64,000 nt of DNA. It comes from Pseudomonas orientalis (GTDB lineage: Bacteria > Pseudomonadota > Gammaproteobacteria > Pseudomonadales > Pseudomonadaceae). Location of the stretch: assembly GCF_002934065.1 (NCBI RefSeq), contig NZ_CP018049.1, positions 2,106,501 to 2,170,500 on the forward strand, read 5' to 3'. The notes beneath the pieces were generated by a model. It saw nothing but the letters and a program-made list of their open reading frames with translations, ran no database searches and had not been told where the DNA came from. Below are positions 1-7,681 of the stretch, piece by piece. Each line of letters starts with the position of its first letter. Position 1 is the stretch's first letter. Made by a program: the position numbers and the translations under genes.

Positions 1-893
1 GCCGCCTGATCGCTTGCGTCATGACGTTCGGCTTGATCACGCCCTACATGTTCCTGCCGGTGGGCTTCGGCAATATCTTCCTCAACCAGATCCTGCTGGC
101 CAATGTGGCCAAAAGCGGTGTGGACATCAGCCACGTCAACGTGACCCATGCCATGAGCCTGCCCGCGCTGGGTATGGTGGTCGGGCTGCTGGTGGCGGTG
201 TTTATCAGCTATCGCAAAAAACGCGTATACGACCTGGAGAAAATCGAACGTGTCGAGCAGGTGGCGGTGCAGTACAACCCGTTGACCCTGCTGGTGGCCG
301 GCCTGGCGATTGCCTCGGCGTTCATCATTCAGCTGTGGCTGGACTCGATGATCATCGGTGCGCTGGCCGGGTTCCTGATTTTCTCGGTGTCGGGCATCGT
401 GCGCTGGCGCGACACCGATGACCTGTTCACCGAAGGCATGAAAATGATGGCGATGATCGGCTTCATCATGATCGCCTCCTCGGGCTTTGCCGAAGTGCTC
501 AAGGCCACCGGTGATGTGCGTTCCCTGGTGGAAACCTCGGCGGCGTTCATCGGCCATAGCCGTGGAGTCGGGGCGTTGTTGATGCTGCTGGTGGGGCTGT
601 TGGTGACCATGGGCATCGGTTCGTCGTTTTCCACGGTGCCGATCCTGGCCGCGATTTTCGTACCGTTGTGTGTGCAACTGGGCTTCAGCCCGGTGGCTAT
701 CGTGTGCATTGTCGGTACCGCCGGGGCATTGGGCGACGCCGGTTCACCGGCCTCCGATTCCACCCTTGGCCCGACCTCCGGCCTGAATATCGACGGCCAG
801 CACCATCATATCTGGGACACTGTGGTGCCGACTTTCCTACACTACAACCTACCACTGCTGGCGTTTGGCTGGCTGGCGGCGATGACCCTCTGA
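1..893 (+). CDS. Na+/H+ antiporter family permease, C-terminal part
   Basis: The reading frame is open from base 3 and continues beyond the left edge, so only the last ~297 residues are present. It is an integral membrane protein with many hydrophobic helices and small-residue motifs ([33 protein letters not shown]) like those of the Na+/H+ antiporter/YuiF-type families in the ion-transporter superfamily. A cytoplasmic loop with [16 protein letters not shown] follows an early helix. Expected role is secondary transport at the inner membrane; substrate cannot be told from this fragment. The first Met in view (base 21) is internal. A REP element follows the stop. Confidence 0.75.
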   Translation, partial: RLIACVMTFGLITPYMFLPVGFGNIFLNQILLANVAKSGVDISHVNVTHAMSLPALGMVVGLLVAVFISYRKKRVYDLEKIERVEQVAVQYNPLTLLVAGLAIASAFIIQLWLDSMIIGALAGFLIFSVSGIVRWRDTDDLFTEGMKMMAMIGFIMIASSGFAEVLKATGDVRSLVETSAAFIGHSRGVGALLMLLVGLLVTMGIGSSFSTVPILAAIFVPLCVQLGFSPVAIVCIVGTAGALGDAGSPASDSTLGPTSGLNIDGQHHHIWDTVVPTFLHYNLPLLAFGWLAAMTL

Positions 894-913
894 CATCAGC
901 TCCCTCACCTCAC

Positions 914-1013
914 TGTAGGAGCGAGCTTGCTCGCGAAAAACGCCCAGATAACGCGTTCATCCAGAATGCACGCGTTATCGTTGGCGACCTTCGCGAGCAA
1001 GCTCGCTCCTACA
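914..1013. repeat. REPIN: inverted REP pair
   Basis: GTAGGAGCGAGCTTGCTCGCGAA at the left end is mirrored by its reverse complement at the right end, about 50 bases apart, with a second inner dyad (AACGCGTT / CGCGTTAT). This is the usual layout of a Pseudomonas REP doublet (REPIN). It sits between the antiporter stop and the chemoreceptor start. Confidence 0.9.
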
Positions 1014-1070
1014 GAAAACTTGCGTTTGGCCGCTAACCTCTCAAGTCGCCCCTAATAAGAGAGAAAAGCC

Positions 1071-2750
1071 ATGCGTCTGAGCCTCAAGGCCAAAGTCCTG
1101 TCCCTTGCCGTCGTGCCGGTGTTGCTGTTCGCCCTGGTCATCAGCCTGACCACCGTGTGGATGCTGCAGGGCCAGGCGCGCAACGAAGTGGATGAAACCC
1201 GCCAGCGCCTGCTCAACGACGCCAAGGCCACTCTGCAAGGGTATGTCGAGGTGGCCATGACCACCATCAAGCCGCTCTACGACGCCGCTGCTCCCGGCGA
1301 TACGGCGGCACGGGCGCAGGTGGTCAAGTTGCTGTCCAACATCAGCTACGGCAAGGACGGCTACTTCTTCGGCTACGACTCCGAGACCATCCGCCTGTTC
1401 AAGGGCAACAGCCCGGACGGCGTGGGCAAAAGCTTCAAGGACAATCGCGACCCTAACGGCGTCTACGTCAACCGCGACCTGGTCAAAGTCGGCAAGGACG
1501 GCACCCATTACCTGCAATACAGCTCGACCCAGCCCGGCCAGACCGAGCTGGTGCCCAAGCTCGGCTACACCGAATACCTGCCCAAGTGGGACATGGTCAT
1601 CGGTACCTCGGTCAACCTGGATGGCATCGAGGCCCAGGTCGCGGTGGTTGAGGCCAAGGTCCACGAGCGCATGGAAGGCGTGCTGTTGAGCATTCTCGGC
1701 CTGGCTGCCGTGGTATTGCTGGTGATTGCCGCCGTTGGCCTGCTGGTGGCCAACACTATCCTGCGCCCACTGAGCCTGATGAAGGCCAACCTGGACGATA
1801 TCGCCGCCGGCGAAGGTGACCTGACGCGCCGCCTGGCCATCACCAGCCAGGATGAGCTCGGCGACCTGGCCGGCGCATTCAACCGGTTTGTCGACAAGAT
1901 TCACGGGCTGGTCCGCCAGATCACCGAAATGACCGCGCAGCTCACCGGCCTGGTGAGCCAGGTGTCCGAGCAAGCCCAGCGTTCGGAAACCGCCATGGAG
2001 CGTCAGCGTCACGAAACCGACCAGGTTGCCACCGCGATCAATCAGATGTCGTCCGCCGCCCATGAAGTGGCGCGCAGTGCCCAGGGCGCTGCCGTTGCCG
2101 CGCAGCAGACCGATGCCGAGGGCCAGGCCGCCAAGCGCGTCGTGGACGGAAGCATCGCGCAGATTCATGCGCTGGTGAACGATATCCGCAGCAGCGGTGT
2201 GTCCCTCGACAGCCTGCAGCAGGACGTGTCCTCGATTGTCAGTGTGCTTGGCGTGATCCGCTCGATTGCCGAACAGACCAACCTGCTGGCGCTCAACGCG
2301 GCGATTGAAGCGGCGCGCGCCGGGGAGGCCGGGCGAGGCTTTGCCGTGGTTGCCGATGAAGTGCGCGCCCTGGCCAGCCGCACCCAGACCAGCACCCAGG
2401 AAATCCAGGGCATGATCGACCGCCTGCAAAAAGGCACCGAAGCCGCCGTTGAAGCCATGCGCCGTTCCAGCGATGCCGGTGACGGCACGTCGGCCCAGGC
2501 CAACCAGGCCGGGGCATCGCTGGACACCATGGCCCAGTTGATCGGCACCATCAACTCCATGAACGCGCAAATCGCCAGCGCCGCCGAAGAGCAAACCGCC
2601 GTGGCTGAAGAGATCAACCGCAGCGTGCACCAGATAGCCGTGGCGGTGGACAGCGTGGCCGATGAAACCCAGCTTGGCGCCCAGACGTCCCGCAGCCTGG
2701 CGGATCTGGGTCAGCGCCTGGGACAGTTGGTGGGGCAGTTCAGGATTTGA
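1071..2750 (+). CDS. methyl-accepting chemotaxis protein with single-Cache sensor
   Basis: A 559-residue transmembrane chemoreceptor. Order: TM1 (~8-30); periplasmic sensor of single-Cache type (~35-190, with GKDGYFFGYD and a later WDMVIGTSVNLD); TM2 (~203-228); HAMP (~228-282, with LTRRLAITSQDELGDLAGAFN); then a cytoplasmic coiled coil. The hairpin tip IAEQTNLLALNAAIEAARAGE and GFAVVADEVRALA (~395-435) bind CheA/CheW. Single-Cache receptors in pseudomonads commonly sense small organic acids, but no ligand can be assigned here. There is no C-terminal CheR-binding pentapeptide (it ends QFRI). An AAGAGAGAAA-type purine-rich stretch precedes the ATG. Appears monocistronic. Confidence 0.93.
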   Translation: MRLSLKAKVLSLAVVPVLLFALVISLTTVWMLQGQARNEVDETRQRLLNDAKATLQGYVEVAMTTIKPLYDAAAPGDTAARAQVVKLLSNISYGKDGYFFGYDSETIRLFKGNSPDGVGKSFKDNRDPNGVYVNRDLVKVGKDGTHYLQYSSTQPGQTELVPKLGYTEYLPKWDMVIGTSVNLDGIEAQVAVVEAKVHERMEGVLLSILGLAAVVLLVIAAVGLLVANTILRPLSLMKANLDDIAAGEGDLTRRLAITSQDELGDLAGAFNRFVDKIHGLVRQITEMTAQLTGLVSQVSEQAQRSETAMERQRHETDQVATAINQMSSAAHEVARSAQGAAVAAQQTDAEGQAAKRVVDGSIAQIHALVNDIRSSGVSLDSLQQDVSSIVSVLGVIRSIAEQTNLLALNAAIEAARAGEAGRGFAVVADEVRALASRTQTSTQEIQGMIDRLQKGTEAAVEAMRRSSDAGDGTSAQANQAGASLDTMAQLIGTINSMNAQIASAAEEQTAVAEEINRSVHQIAVAVDSVADETQLGAQTSRSLADLGQRLGQLVGQFRI

Positions 2751-2754
2751 GCGT

Positions 2755-2946
2755 TCACAGATCGCGCATCAGCAGGCCGAAATCCAGTTCCATCTCGGCC
2801 GGCAAGGGCACATACACCGTGTGCCCATTCCCCGACGCTGACTCGATGGTGTCGCTGGTGTTATGCGGCGCCATGTTCATCACCACGTAGAAATGCTTGC
2901 CCTATGACTGGGCCTTTTGGATCCCGAAGGCCAGGGCGTGGTGTAT
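2755..2946 (-). pseudogene. 3' remnant of an unidentified gene
   Basis: Read leftwards on the minus strand, this gives a protein-like tail (HALAFGIQKAQS, stop, GKHFYVVMNMAPHN ... VYVPLPAEMELDFGLLMRDL) ending in TGA at 2757-2755. An in-frame TAG at 2904-2902 interrupts it, and upstream the frame closes without a usable start. The residue pattern looks like genuine coding sequence (third-position GC, hydrophobic/acidic alternation) rather than a shadow. I do not recognise the family. Probably the decayed end of a gene whose remainder was deleted. Confidence 0.5.
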
Positions 2947-2968
2947 TGATCCACGTCTGGATAAGCCG

Positions 2969-2980
2969 ATCTATGCTTGT
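2969..2980 (+). promoter_or_regulatory. candidate sigma-S type -10 element
   Basis: ATCTATGCTTGT closely fits the extended -10 preferred by RpoS (KCTAYRCTTAA). There is no convincing -35 at 17 bp; a TTGATC lies about 20 bp upstream, which is also common for sigma-S promoters. Transcription would start near 2984 and run into the terminator at 3022-3053 without meeting a gene. Confidence 0.5.
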
Positions 2981-2983
2981 TCG

Positions 2984-3053
2984 ATAAACCAGGGCACTCC
3001 CAGGTTTCGCTGCGGACTAAGCAACAGGGCCGACACCGGCCCTGTGTTTTTTT
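2984..3053 (+). ncRNA. candidate small RNA ending in a strong terminator
   Basis: A ~70-nt stretch lies between the sigma-S-like -10 and an intrinsic terminator (stem CAGGGCCG / CGGCCCTG followed by seven T). No upstream plus-strand gene needs this terminator: the preceding 220 bases hold only a minus-strand gene remnant. It sits just 15 nt before the next start codon, so it is unlikely to belong to the permease mRNA. The layout resembles RpoS-dependent sRNAs such as RgsA (P16) of pseudomonads. I could not confirm identity by sequence. Confidence 0.5.
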
Positions 3054-3067
3054 GACATGGATCGGAC

Positions 3068-4135
3068 ATGAATCAAACCAACCTGCAATTCAAGACCCTG
3101 CTGTTACTGCTGGCCCTGGTCACCGTCGCCTTTATCTGGATATTGCTGCCGTTCTACGGCGCGGTGTTCTGGGCAGTGATCCTCGGCATCATCTTTGCGC
3201 CCATGCAGCGTCGCCTGCAGCAGCGCTTTTGCTGGAACCGCAACCTGACGTCCCTGACCACCTTGCTGGTGTGCCTGGTGATCGCGATTTTGCCGGTGAT
3301 CATTACCAGCGCCTTGCTGGTGCAAGAGGGCGCCACGCTCTATAAAAACGTCGAAAGCGGCAAGTTGGATGTGGCCGGTTATATCGAGCAGTTCAAGCAT
3401 TTCCTGCCGCCGTATTTCCAGCACCTGCTGGACCGTTTCGGCATGGGCAACCTGGAAGGCCTGCGCGAGAAGGTGGTCAAGGGCGCGATGCAGGGCAGCC
3501 AGTTCTTCGCCTCCCAGGCATTCAGCTTCGGCCAGGGCACGTTCGATTTCCTGGTGAGCTTCTTCATCATGCTGTACCTGCTGTTTTTCCTGCTGCGCGA
3601 CGGCCCGGAGCTGGTACGCAAGGTGCGCACGGCGGTGCCGCTGGCCGAGCCGCAAAAGCGTCGCCTGCAACTCAAGTTCAATCGGGTGGTGCGGGCTACG
3701 GTCAAGGGCAACGTGCTGGTGGCTGTCACCCAGGGGGCGCTGGGGGGCTTGATCTTCTGGTTTCTGGATATTCCCAGCGCGTTGCTCTGGGCGGTATTGA
3801 TGGCGTTTCTGTCCCTGCTGCCTGCGGTGGGCGCCGGAATTGTCTGGGGACCGGTGGCCGCGTACTTCCTGTTGAGCGGTTCGATCTGGCAGGGCGTTGT
3901 GCTGGCCTTGTTCGGCGTGTTCGTGATCGGCCTGGTGGACAATGTGCTGCGCCCGATTCTGGTGGGCAAGGACACCAAGATGCCGGATTACCTGATCCTG
4001 ATCTCGACCCTGGGCGGGCTGTCGGTGTTTGGCCTCAATGGTTTCGTGATCGGGCCGCTGGTCGCGGCGCTGTTCATATCCTGCTGGGCGTTGTTTGTCG
4101 AAACCAAGCCGCGCGTCAAGCTGCCGTTGCCCTAG
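3068..4135 (+). CDS. AI-2E family transporter (PerM/YdiK-like)
   Basis: A 355-residue polytopic inner-membrane protein, the normal length for the family. Two hydrophobic helices open it (~10-50), a third follows (~68-88), then a long charged segment (~95-150) without helices, then five or more helices with GLVDNVLRPILVGKDTKMPDYLILISTLGG, the family signature, near the C-terminus. Substrates of most members are unknown; some export signals or ions. The ATG has a weak ribosome site (GGATCGGAC). The stop overlaps the stop of the convergent gene by two bases (CTAG). Confidence 0.9.
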   Translation: MNQTNLQFKTLLLLLALVTVAFIWILLPFYGAVFWAVILGIIFAPMQRRLQQRFCWNRNLTSLTTLLVCLVIAILPVIITSALLVQEGATLYKNVESGKLDVAGYIEQFKHFLPPYFQHLLDRFGMGNLEGLREKVVKGAMQGSQFFASQAFSFGQGTFDFLVSFFIMLYLLFFLLRDGPELVRKVRTAVPLAEPQKRRLQLKFNRVVRATVKGNVLVAVTQGALGGLIFWFLDIPSALLWAVLMAFLSLLPAVGAGIVWGPVAAYFLLSGSIWQGVVLALFGVFVIGLVDNVLRPILVGKDTKMPDYLILISTLGGLSVFGLNGFVIGPLVAALFISCWALFVETKPRVKLPLP

Positions 4136-4314
4136 GCTTCAAGCCTGTAGCCGGCTGCCAGCTGGCGTTGCATCTGGGCGTCGGATAACGAGGTGAGCGG
4201 GCCGCTGATGGGTTCGCCATCGCTTACCACGTACCAGCAGGCGAGCAGGCCCCGCTTGCGAAGAGGGGCGGGAACGGCGCTGCCGATGACGGACATGATC
4301 TGAACAGTGGGCAT
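4132..4314 (-). CDS. small conserved hypothetical protein, GYF-like pattern
   Basis: A 60-residue protein starting MPTVQIMSVIG. This ATG is preferred over one four codons upstream because GGAGG lies exactly 5 nt before it. The segment WYVVSDGEPISGPLTSLSDAQM resembles the start of GYF_2-type domains (W-Y..-DG...-GP-.S...-L), but the rest is too short to be sure. No signal peptide. Function unknown. It converges on the AI-2E transporter with overlapping stops. Confidence 0.7.
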   Translation of the reverse strand: MPTVQIMSVIGSAVPAPLRKRGLLACWYVVSDGEPISGPLTSLSDAQMQRQLAAGYRLEA

Positions 4315-4405
4315 AAGTACCTCCAAACGTTATGGAGGTCACCTTACGGTGCGCCGGCGCCAAGGAAAAATCACCTGGCTCGATAGTCGACATCAATGCC
4401 AGGCG

Positions 4406-4600
4406 TCAGTCCACCACCTGATCGAGCATATGCACCACTTCCTGTTCACTGAGCAGGCCTTTGCGCACCAGGTTCTCTGCCAACAATGACAGGAACTTTG
4501 CGCTGCGGTGGCCTTCCAGGTGCTTGAGTTCGGTCAGCGCGCTGTAGACCTTGCTGGACGTGCAGAGGCCAGCGGTGCGGTGCGGATTTTGCGTGGGCAT
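4406..4600 (-). CDS. small conserved hypothetical protein
   Basis: 64 residues, starting MPTQNPHRTAGL, with a likely helical C-terminal half (SAKFLSLLAENLVRKGLLSEQEVVHMLDQVVD). AAGGA lies about 10 nt upstream of the ATG. No signal peptide, membrane segment or known motif. The amphipathic tail suggests a partner-binding or regulatory role, but no function is assigned. It lies 91 bases upstream of the start of the 60-residue protein on the same strand; whether they share a transcript is unclear. Confidence 0.7.
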   Translation of the reverse strand: MPTQNPHRTAGLCTSSKVYSALTELKHLEGHRSAKFLSLLAENLVRKGLLSEQEVVHMLDQVVD

Positions 4601-4780
4601 GGTCCATCGTCCTTAATTGTTATTGAGTGGACAGAATCAATAGTGAGATGGCTTGGTGACACAAACATGACAGCGTTCGTATGAGTCGATCAAGAGGCGA
4701 TTCCAACCTGATGATGTGGGATCGGCGCTCAAGCATTGTCCTCACAACGACCTTGGCAGCATAAATCCAGACTTTGCCGC

Positions 4781-4811
4781 AAAAAAAGGCCCCGCGTGTG
4801 GGCGAGGCCTG
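4781..4811 (-). terminator. intrinsic terminator of the YXPP-repeat secreted protein gene
   Basis: On the minus strand a stem AGGCCTCGC / GCGGGGCCT (one G-T pair) is followed by seven T. It lies about 25 nt downstream of the gene at 4834-5190. The stretch 4601-4780 beyond it contains nothing I can identify. Confidence 0.85.
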
Positions 4812-4833
4812 TGGCGTGTGCACCGATCGGCGG

Positions 4834-5190
4834 TTACCAGCCGTGGCGATAGTAGCCGTGGGGCGGGCCATAGTAGCCATAACCCCGTGGCGGGCCGTAA
4901 TAGACGGGCGCCGGGCGGTAATAGACCTGTTGCTGCACGTACACCGGCGGTGGTGGCGCGTAGTAGACCGGCGGCGGCGCGGCATACACTGGCTGCGGCT
5001 GCACGTACACCGGTTGTTGCTGTACATAGACCTCACGAGGCTGGCTGGCAACCACGGAGCCGACGACGGCTGCACCGACAATCGCACCCAACACGGCCGG
5101 GCCGCCCCACCCACCACCGTGAGCGGAAGCTTGGCCTGCCATAGCGAGTGCGCCAATAAGCAAAGCAATCCTGGGGACTTTACGCATCAT
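4834..5190 (-). CDS. secreted Tyr/Pro/Gln-rich repeat protein
   Basis: 118 residues. The start is taken at ATGATG (5190) because GAGGA sits ~7 nt upstream; a longer frame to 5229 lacks a site. An N-terminal signal peptide (RKVPRIALLIGALAMAGQASA, cleavage before HGGG) is followed by a short glycine/alanine/valine-rich hydrophobic stretch (GPAVLGAIVGAAVVGSVVA) and then imperfect repeats of the type PVYVQQQ / PPVYYAPP to the end (GYYRHGW). Probably periplasmic or outer-membrane associated. Low-complexity proteins of this type are common in pseudomonads and uncharacterised. A strong terminator follows. Confidence 0.8.
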   Translation of the reverse strand: MMRKVPRIALLIGALAMAGQASAHGGGWGGPAVLGAIVGAAVVGSVVASQPREVYVQQQPVYVQPQPVYAAPPPVYYAPPPPVYVQQQVYYRPAPVYYGPPRGYGYYGPPHGYYRHGW

Positions 5191-5352
5191 GATCTTTCCT
5201 CGGTTAGCCCCTGCGCTTGTGGTCTGCAATCAATAGACTCAAGGATTGTCGCGGGGATACTTTTAAGACAACGTATTTCTAAAAAACAGCACAGCCAATA
5301 GGTAAAGGTTGTGTAAGGTCTGTACCGATTTGCTTACCTCAAGGAGTTACCC

Positions 5353-6171
5353 ATGCAGATGCACCCCAACAAGGACACCCGGCTGTGCATGTCACTGTCG
5401 GCACGTCCCGGAAATTTCGGCCTGCGTTTCCATAACCATCTGTATGAGCAACTGGGCCTGAATTTCTACTATAAAGCCTTCAGCAGCCAGGACTTGCCTG
5501 GCGCGATCGGCGGCATACGAGCGCTGGGCATTCGCGGCTGTGGCGTGTCCATGCCGTTCAAGGAAGCTGCCATCGCTTTAGTGGACGAACTTGACGATTC
5601 GGTTCAAGCCATCGATTCGTTGAACACCATCGTCAACACCGACGGCCGTCTCAAGGCCTACAACACCGATTACATCGCCGTTGAGCAACTGCTGAAAAAG
5701 CATCAGGTGCCCAAAGATTCGAGCTTCGCCCTGCGCGGCAGCGGCGGCATGGCCAAGGCCGTGGCCAGCGCCTTGCGCGATGGCGGTTACGCCAAGGGTG
5801 TGATCGTGGCGCGCAACGAAGCGGCGGGCAGGGCCCTGGCGCAGAACCTGGGATACGCATGGCAGGCTGAGTTGGGCGAGTTACGCCCGCAACTGCTGGT
5901 GAATGTGACACCGATCGGCATGAGCGGCGGGGCGGAAGCGGATCAGCTGGCATTTGCGGCGGAGGCCGTGGACAACGCCGAGACGGTGTTCGATGTCGTC
6001 GCGATCCCTGCTGAAACACCCTTGATCGTGCGTGCGCGTGCCAAGGGCAAGCAGGTGATTACCGGGCTTGAAGTGATTGCGATCCAGGCGCTGGAGCAGT
6101 TTGTGCTGTATACCGGCGTGCGGCCTACGCAGGAGCAGTTCCAGGCGGCGGTGGCCTTCGCCCGGAGCTGA
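5353..6171 (+). CDS. shikimate 5-dehydrogenase-like protein (HI0607 type)
   Basis: 272 residues, with AAGGAG 7 nt before the ATG. N-terminal substrate domain with GCGVSMPFKEAA (the lysine matches the catalytic Lys of AroE) and NTIVNTDGRLKAYNTDYIAV (catalytic Asp in NTDY). The NAD(P)-binding half begins LRGSGGMAKAVASAL in place of the usual GAGG.. loop, followed by VARNEAAGRALA and VNVTPIGM. This variant loop and the length match the HI0607-like shikimate dehydrogenase branch, whose members are slow on shikimate and may use another substrate. It is not next to other aro genes. Cytoplasmic. Confidence 0.85.
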   Translation: MQMHPNKDTRLCMSLSARPGNFGLRFHNHLYEQLGLNFYYKAFSSQDLPGAIGGIRALGIRGCGVSMPFKEAAIALVDELDDSVQAIDSLNTIVNTDGRLKAYNTDYIAVEQLLKKHQVPKDSSFALRGSGGMAKAVASALRDGGYAKGVIVARNEAAGRALAQNLGYAWQAELGELRPQLLVNVTPIGMSGGAEADQLAFAAEAVDNAETVFDVVAIPAETPLIVRARAKGKQVITGLEVIAIQALEQFVLYTGVRPTQEQFQAAVAFARS

Positions 6172-6176
6172 CACCT

Positions 6177-6290
6177 TGTAGGAGCGAGCTTGCTCGCGAA
6201 AAACTCACTGGCACCGCGTTCATTCAGAAAATACGCGTCATCGTTGACGTTTTTCGCGAGCAAGAGCTAGGCGCCCCCCACGCTCCTACA
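6177..6290. repeat. REPIN with an altered right arm
   Basis: The left arm is the same GTAGGAGCGAGCTTGCTCGCG family as at 914. The right arm reads CGCGAGCAAG, then an extra AGCTAGGCGCCCCCCA, then CGCTCCTACA, so its hairpin is interrupted by about 14 bases. It lies between convergent genes. Confidence 0.85.
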
Positions 6291-6340
6291 GACGGTGGTG
6301 TGCGCTTAACTAATTGGCATTAGCGCAAGATTGAATCTCG

Positions 6341-6991
6341 TCACGCCTGTTCCAACTGTGTCAGGCGTTCTTCCAGGGCGGCAATCCGCGCTTCCAGCTC
6401 TTCAATGCGCTCGGCGCCGACGGCCCCGCCGCCACGCTCCACCGGGTTCCCGCGCGCGGCAATAATCGCTTCGATATCCGCCGGGTCGCCCAGCGCATGG
6501 GTATACCGATCCTCGCGCTGCCCCGCCTGGCGCGGCACCAACACCGCCAAGCCGCGGGCAATCAGGCGTTCGAGCTGATGCACCACTTGCTCGGCGTCCT
6601 CAAAGTCATGCATGCGCCCGCTGCGCGTCAGCAACTCGTTGACGGTCTGCGGCCCGCGCAGGAACAACAGCCCGATCAGGATGACCTGCGCCGGCACCAG
6701 TTCCAGCGCCTTGTCGACGCGGTGTTCCCAGCGGTCGGCGCGGCTGCCCATGACCAGCCGGGTAAAACCCTGGCCTTCCAGTACGCGCAAGCTTTGGCCA
6801 ACCTGGCCCTGGCTGAGGTTGGTCACCGGTTCGCGGCTGGTCTTCTGGTTACAGGCCAGCACCAGGGCGTTAAGGGTCAGGGGGTAGGTTTCCGGATTGG
6901 TTGCCTGCTTCTCGATCAGGCAGCCCAGGACGCGGATTTCCGTGCTGTTCAGGCGCGGCTCAGAAGTGTCGGTGTCGTGCTCGGCGGTCAT
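6341..6991 (-). CDS. YceH family protein (DUF480/UPF0502)
   Basis: 216 residues. The ATG at 6991 ([14 protein letters not shown]) is chosen because AGGGA lies ~8 nt upstream; the frame also has an ATG nine codons earlier. The family signature [24 protein letters not shown] is followed by two winged-helix-like modules ([27 protein letters not shown]) and a C-terminal leucine coiled coil ([19 protein letters not shown]). Members are near-universal in gamma-proteobacteria and probably DNA-binding. Precise role unknown. Confidence 0.92.
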   Translation of the reverse strand: MTAEHDTDTSEPRLNSTEIRVLGCLIEKQATNPETYPLTLNALVLACNQKTSREPVTNLSQGQVGQSLRVLEGQGFTRLVMGSRADRWEHRVDKALELVPAQVILIGLLFLRGPQTVNELLTRSGRMHDFEDAEQVVHQLERLIARGLAVLVPRQAGQREDRYTHALGDPADIEAIIAARGNPVERGGGAVGAERIEELEARIAALEERLTQLEQA

Positions 6992-7106
6992 CGCGCGTTC
7001 CCTATGCAGTGAATCCACTAGCCTAAGCCGGAAAAAATAAAAGACAAGCGGCAGGCATGGCTATAATCGCCGCTGGTTCCAACCCTGCCATTACCGTGAG
7101 ACTGAC

Positions 7107-7616
7107 ATGACTATTTCCCTGTATGCCGCTTCTATCCCGGTCTTCAAGCAAATGCTCAACGCCCTGAGCGACGTGCTCAACAAAGCCGAAGCCCACGCCA
7201 GCGCCAAAAATATCGAGCCGAACGCCTTGCTGCAGGCGCGCCTGTTCCCGGACATGTTCCAGCTGGTGCGCCAGGTACAGATTGCTGTCGACTTCGCCAA
7301 AGGTGTCAGTGCACGCCTGGCCGAGATTGAAGTGCCCAAGTACGAAGACAGCGAAGTCACCTTCGCCGACCTGCAAGCGTTGATCGCCAAAGTGCTGGCC
7401 TTTGTCGACACCATCAAGCCCGAGCAGATCGACGGCAAGGAAGGCATCGAGATCGTCACTCGCCCGGGCACCCCGAAAGAGAAGCGCTTCAGCGGCCAGT
7501 CCTACCTGCTGACGTACGGCCTGCCGCAGTTCTTCTTCCACGTCACCACCGCTTACGCCTTGTTGCGTCACAACGGCGTGGAAGTGGGCAAGCGTGACTA
7601 CATGGGCGCTTTCTAA
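7107..7616 (+). CDS. DUF1993 family protein
   Basis: 169 residues, full length for the family (MTISLYAASIPVFKQMLNAL ... FFFHVTTAYALLRHNGVEVGKRDYMGAF). Predicted all-alpha, DinB-like fold; a conserved histidine lies in FFFHVTTAYALLRHNG. Cytoplasmic, no signal peptide. Function unknown. It is monocistronic: divergent from yceH across ~115 bases and ended by a strong terminator shared with sstT. Confidence 0.9.
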   Translation: MTISLYAASIPVFKQMLNALSDVLNKAEAHASAKNIEPNALLQARLFPDMFQLVRQVQIAVDFAKGVSARLAEIEVPKYEDSEVTFADLQALIAKVLAFVDTIKPEQIDGKEGIEIVTRPGTPKEKRFSGQSYLLTYGLPQFFFHVTTAYALLRHNGVEVGKRDYMGAF

Positions 7617-7624
7617 GCCCCCAC

Positions 7625-7670
7625 AAAAAAGCCCGGGAGCGTTCTTCAATGAACGGTCCCGGGCTTTTTT
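7625..7670. terminator. bidirectional intrinsic terminator
   Basis: AAAAAAGCCCGGGA ... TCCCGGGCTTTTTT: a stem of GCCCGGGA/TCCCGGGC, extended by CGTTC/GAACG around a short loop, with A and T runs on both sides. It can serve the DUF1993 gene (plus) and sstT (minus), whose stops lie close on either side. Confidence 0.92.
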
Positions 7671-7681
7671 ATGGCTGATGT

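Noticed and set aside
1041..2630. Long minus-strand ORF (529 codons) opposite the chemoreceptor
   Set aside because: Gly/His/Leu-rich antisense frame of a high-GC gene; the plus-strand protein has complete MCP domains.
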